From contig PASL01000007.1 of the NCBI GenBank assembly GCA_002712125.1, positions 7,627-15,328 on the forward strand: 7,702 nucleotides of DNA. The letters are read 5' to 3'. This DNA comes from Chloroflexota bacterium (lineage in GTDB: Bacteria; Chloroflexota; Dehalococcoidia; Lucifugimonadales; Lucifugimonadaceae). Positions 6,917 to 7,702 of the stretch are shown piece after piece. The translations under genes were made by a program, and so were the position numbers. How positions within the stretch are numbered: the stretch's first letter is position 1; every line of letters begins with the position of its first letter. The notes under the pieces are model-generated. The model ran no database searches. It saw only the letters and a program-made list of their open reading frames with translations, and was not told where the DNA came from.

Positions 6917-7423
6917 CTAAAATTCAATATCATTACATCTTTCACAAATTTCCTTAGGTAGAAGATTCATAGAAATCAAAAACTTGAAAACTCTACAACC
7001 AAAACAATATCCTAAAAATGCTTCAAGAGAGGCAAAAAATATTAATACAGAAGTAAATATTATAACTAAAACTTCTAAATCCAATAATATAAAAGTAGTT
7101 ATACTGAAACTAAATACCATACCAATAAACTGTGCAAATCTTTTTGGAGGACCGGGGAATAATTTTTCCTTAAAAGATAACCTAGGAACAATAATTTTTG
7201 TAACTAAAAGAGCTATTGGACTAGCTTTTGGACCAGATGAAAATCTTGCTAAAAAACCATATGATAAAAAAATAGAGATATATAACGTTAAATCTGAATT
7301 ATATATTGTTGATAGAAGTAACAAAGAGCAAATTATTACTACAAAAAAAGCTACGAAACGAGCAGAAACATCATTTATCATTACTGGAAATGAAAAAAAA
7401 TTTTTTACTAATTTATTATTCAT
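6917..7423 (-). CDS. DUF4395 membrane protein with two CxxC motifs
   Basis: This 168-residue membrane protein fits the DUF4395 pattern: FPV...ARFVAF near the start (12-26), SGPKASPIALL (63-73), PRLSF (80-84), PPKRFAQFIGMVFS (92-105) and GYCFGC (138-143) near the end. Hydrophobic segments lie at about 22-40, 45-60, 97-115 and 117-150. The family function is unknown; some members occur beside thiol-redox genes. Here the C-terminus adds a second pair, CERC (160-163), giving C-x2-C-x16-C-x2-C, which could be a redox or metal site. The start at 7423 has AAAGG at 7435-7439, 11 nt upstream, a rather long spacing; a second ATG at 7381 has no ribosome site. The start lies only 18 nt past an intrinsic terminator and no promoter fits between, so expression probably requires read-through. 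Confidence 0.85.
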   Translation of the reverse strand: MNNKLVKNFFSFPVMINDVSARFVAFFVVIICSLLLLSTIYNSDLTLYISIFLSYGFLARFSSGPKASPIALLVTKIIVPRLSFKEKLFPGPPKRFAQFIGMVFSFSITTFILLDLEVLVIIFTSVLIFFASLEAFLGYCFGCRVFKFLISMNLLPKEICERCNDIEF

Positions 7424-7440
7424 TACAATTTATACCTTTC

Positions 7441-7468
7441 AAAAAAAAAGACCCCTAAAGGGGTCTTT
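7441..7468 (-). terminator. Rho-independent terminator after the RRM gene
   Basis: On the minus strand, AAAGACCCC (7468-7460) pairs perfectly with GGGGTCTTT (7455-7447) around a TTTA loop, then runs into six more T residues (7446-7441). A 9-bp stem with four consecutive G-C pairs and a clean U-tract is a textbook intrinsic terminator. It ends the transcript coming from the right edge and lies directly upstream of the DUF4395 start. Confidence 0.9.
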
Positions 7469-7628
7469 CAGAATAAATTAAAAAATGCTAAGCTTATCCA
7501 ACCCCAAAATTATAATTGGGACAACAACAGTACATTTTCATAAGATTTATACTCATATTGGTTTTCTACATAGAGATTTATAAATTACTAATGTAAAAAA
7601 GTATAAATGTAATTTACTTAATTTGCTG
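7469..7628 (-). other. Untranslated stretch between RRM stop and terminator
   Basis: About 160 nt of AT-rich sequence separates the RRM stop codon from its terminator. I find no convincing open reading frame. An 8-bp AT-only inverted repeat (TAAATTAC at 7581-7588, GTAATTTA at 7609-7616) is weak. The stretch is either a long 3' untranslated region or could hold a small RNA ending at the terminator; nothing decisive is seen. Confidence 0.35.
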
Positions 7629-7702
7629 TTAACTTCTTGCTTTGCTAACAATGATTTTTCGACCATCAAGTTCTGATTGGTCTAAACTCATTGCCTCTTC
7701 AG
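7629..7702 (-). CDS. RRM-domain RNA-binding protein (partial, C-terminal end)
   Basis: Only the last 23 complete codons and the stop (TAA, 7631-7629) are inside the window. The frame reads EEAMSLDQSELDGRK (15 residues) and then IIVSKARS before the stop. This is the last helix and fourth strand of an RNA recognition motif, where LDGRxIxVxxAR is the hallmark ending. Bacterial single-RRM proteins are usually 80-100 residues and bind RNA in the cytoplasm. This one stops directly after the fold, without the Gly/Arg-rich tail seen in many relatives. A clean terminator about 160 nt downstream fits a gene end. The call rests on a short segment, but the motif match is good. Confidence 0.72.
   Translation of the reverse strand, partial: EEAMSLDQSELDGRKIIVSKARS

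Noticed and set aside
6984..7481. 165-codon open frame on the plus strand
   Set aside because: It is antisense to the DUF4395 gene, runs through the intrinsic terminator, and its composition (Lys/Asn-rich) is that of a mirrored hydrophobic gene.

Overview
The window is A+T-rich (roughly two-thirds A+T by eye), densely coded bacterial chromosome. Genes lie on both strands and gaps between them are short. The mix is a BMP-type lipoprotein transporter, a mandelate-racemase-subgroup enolase-superfamily enzyme, a GYD-domain protein, a ThuA-like protein, a DUF4395 membrane protein and a small RRM protein. Together with the low GC this would fit a free-living marine oligotroph. A SAR202-like marine Chloroflexota is my best guess because that group is known for many enolase-superfamily paralogs, but an AT-rich marine actinobacterium is not excluded. 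There is no rRNA, tRNA, CRISPR, transposase or phage signal.

Layout. (1) 1-2027, minus strand: a lipoprotein substrate-binding protein of the BMP family is followed by the first half of its tandem ABC ATPase, which runs off the left edge. A strong stem-loop separates them and probably lowers expression of the ATPase relative to the binding protein. (2) 2028-2301: a divergent control region with a consensus extended -10 promoter facing left, and a rightward promoter threaded through a perfect 10-bp inverted repeat that looks like an operator. (3) 2302-3543, plus strand: an enolase-superfamily acid-sugar-dehydratase-like enzyme. (4) 3568-5322, minus strand: a two-gene unit with a GYD-domain protein first, then, 6 nt after its stop, a TTG-started lipoprotein with a degenerate M23/LytM-like domain. 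(5) 5323-5559: a second divergent control region with a TATAAT box in each direction. (6) 5560-6914, plus strand: a six-helix membrane protein of unknown function and a ThuA-like protein, separated by a stem-loop. (7) 6917-7702, minus strand: a DUF4395 membrane protein, a textbook intrinsic terminator only 18 nt upstream of its start, a roughly 160-nt untranslated stretch, and the C-terminal end of an RRM RNA-binding protein entering from the right edge.

How the genes may work together. The BMP binding protein and ATPase form an ABC importer whose permeases should lie beyond the left edge. The divergent enolase-family enzyme could act on what is imported, but this is inferred from adjacency only. 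The GYD protein and M23-like lipoprotein look co-transcribed and translationally coupled; I do not know their joint role. I see no clearly new defence or mobile system. The best leads are the operator over the enolase-gene promoter, the GYD/degenerate-M23 operon, the DUF4395 protein with two CxxC motifs, and the terminator placed directly ahead of it.
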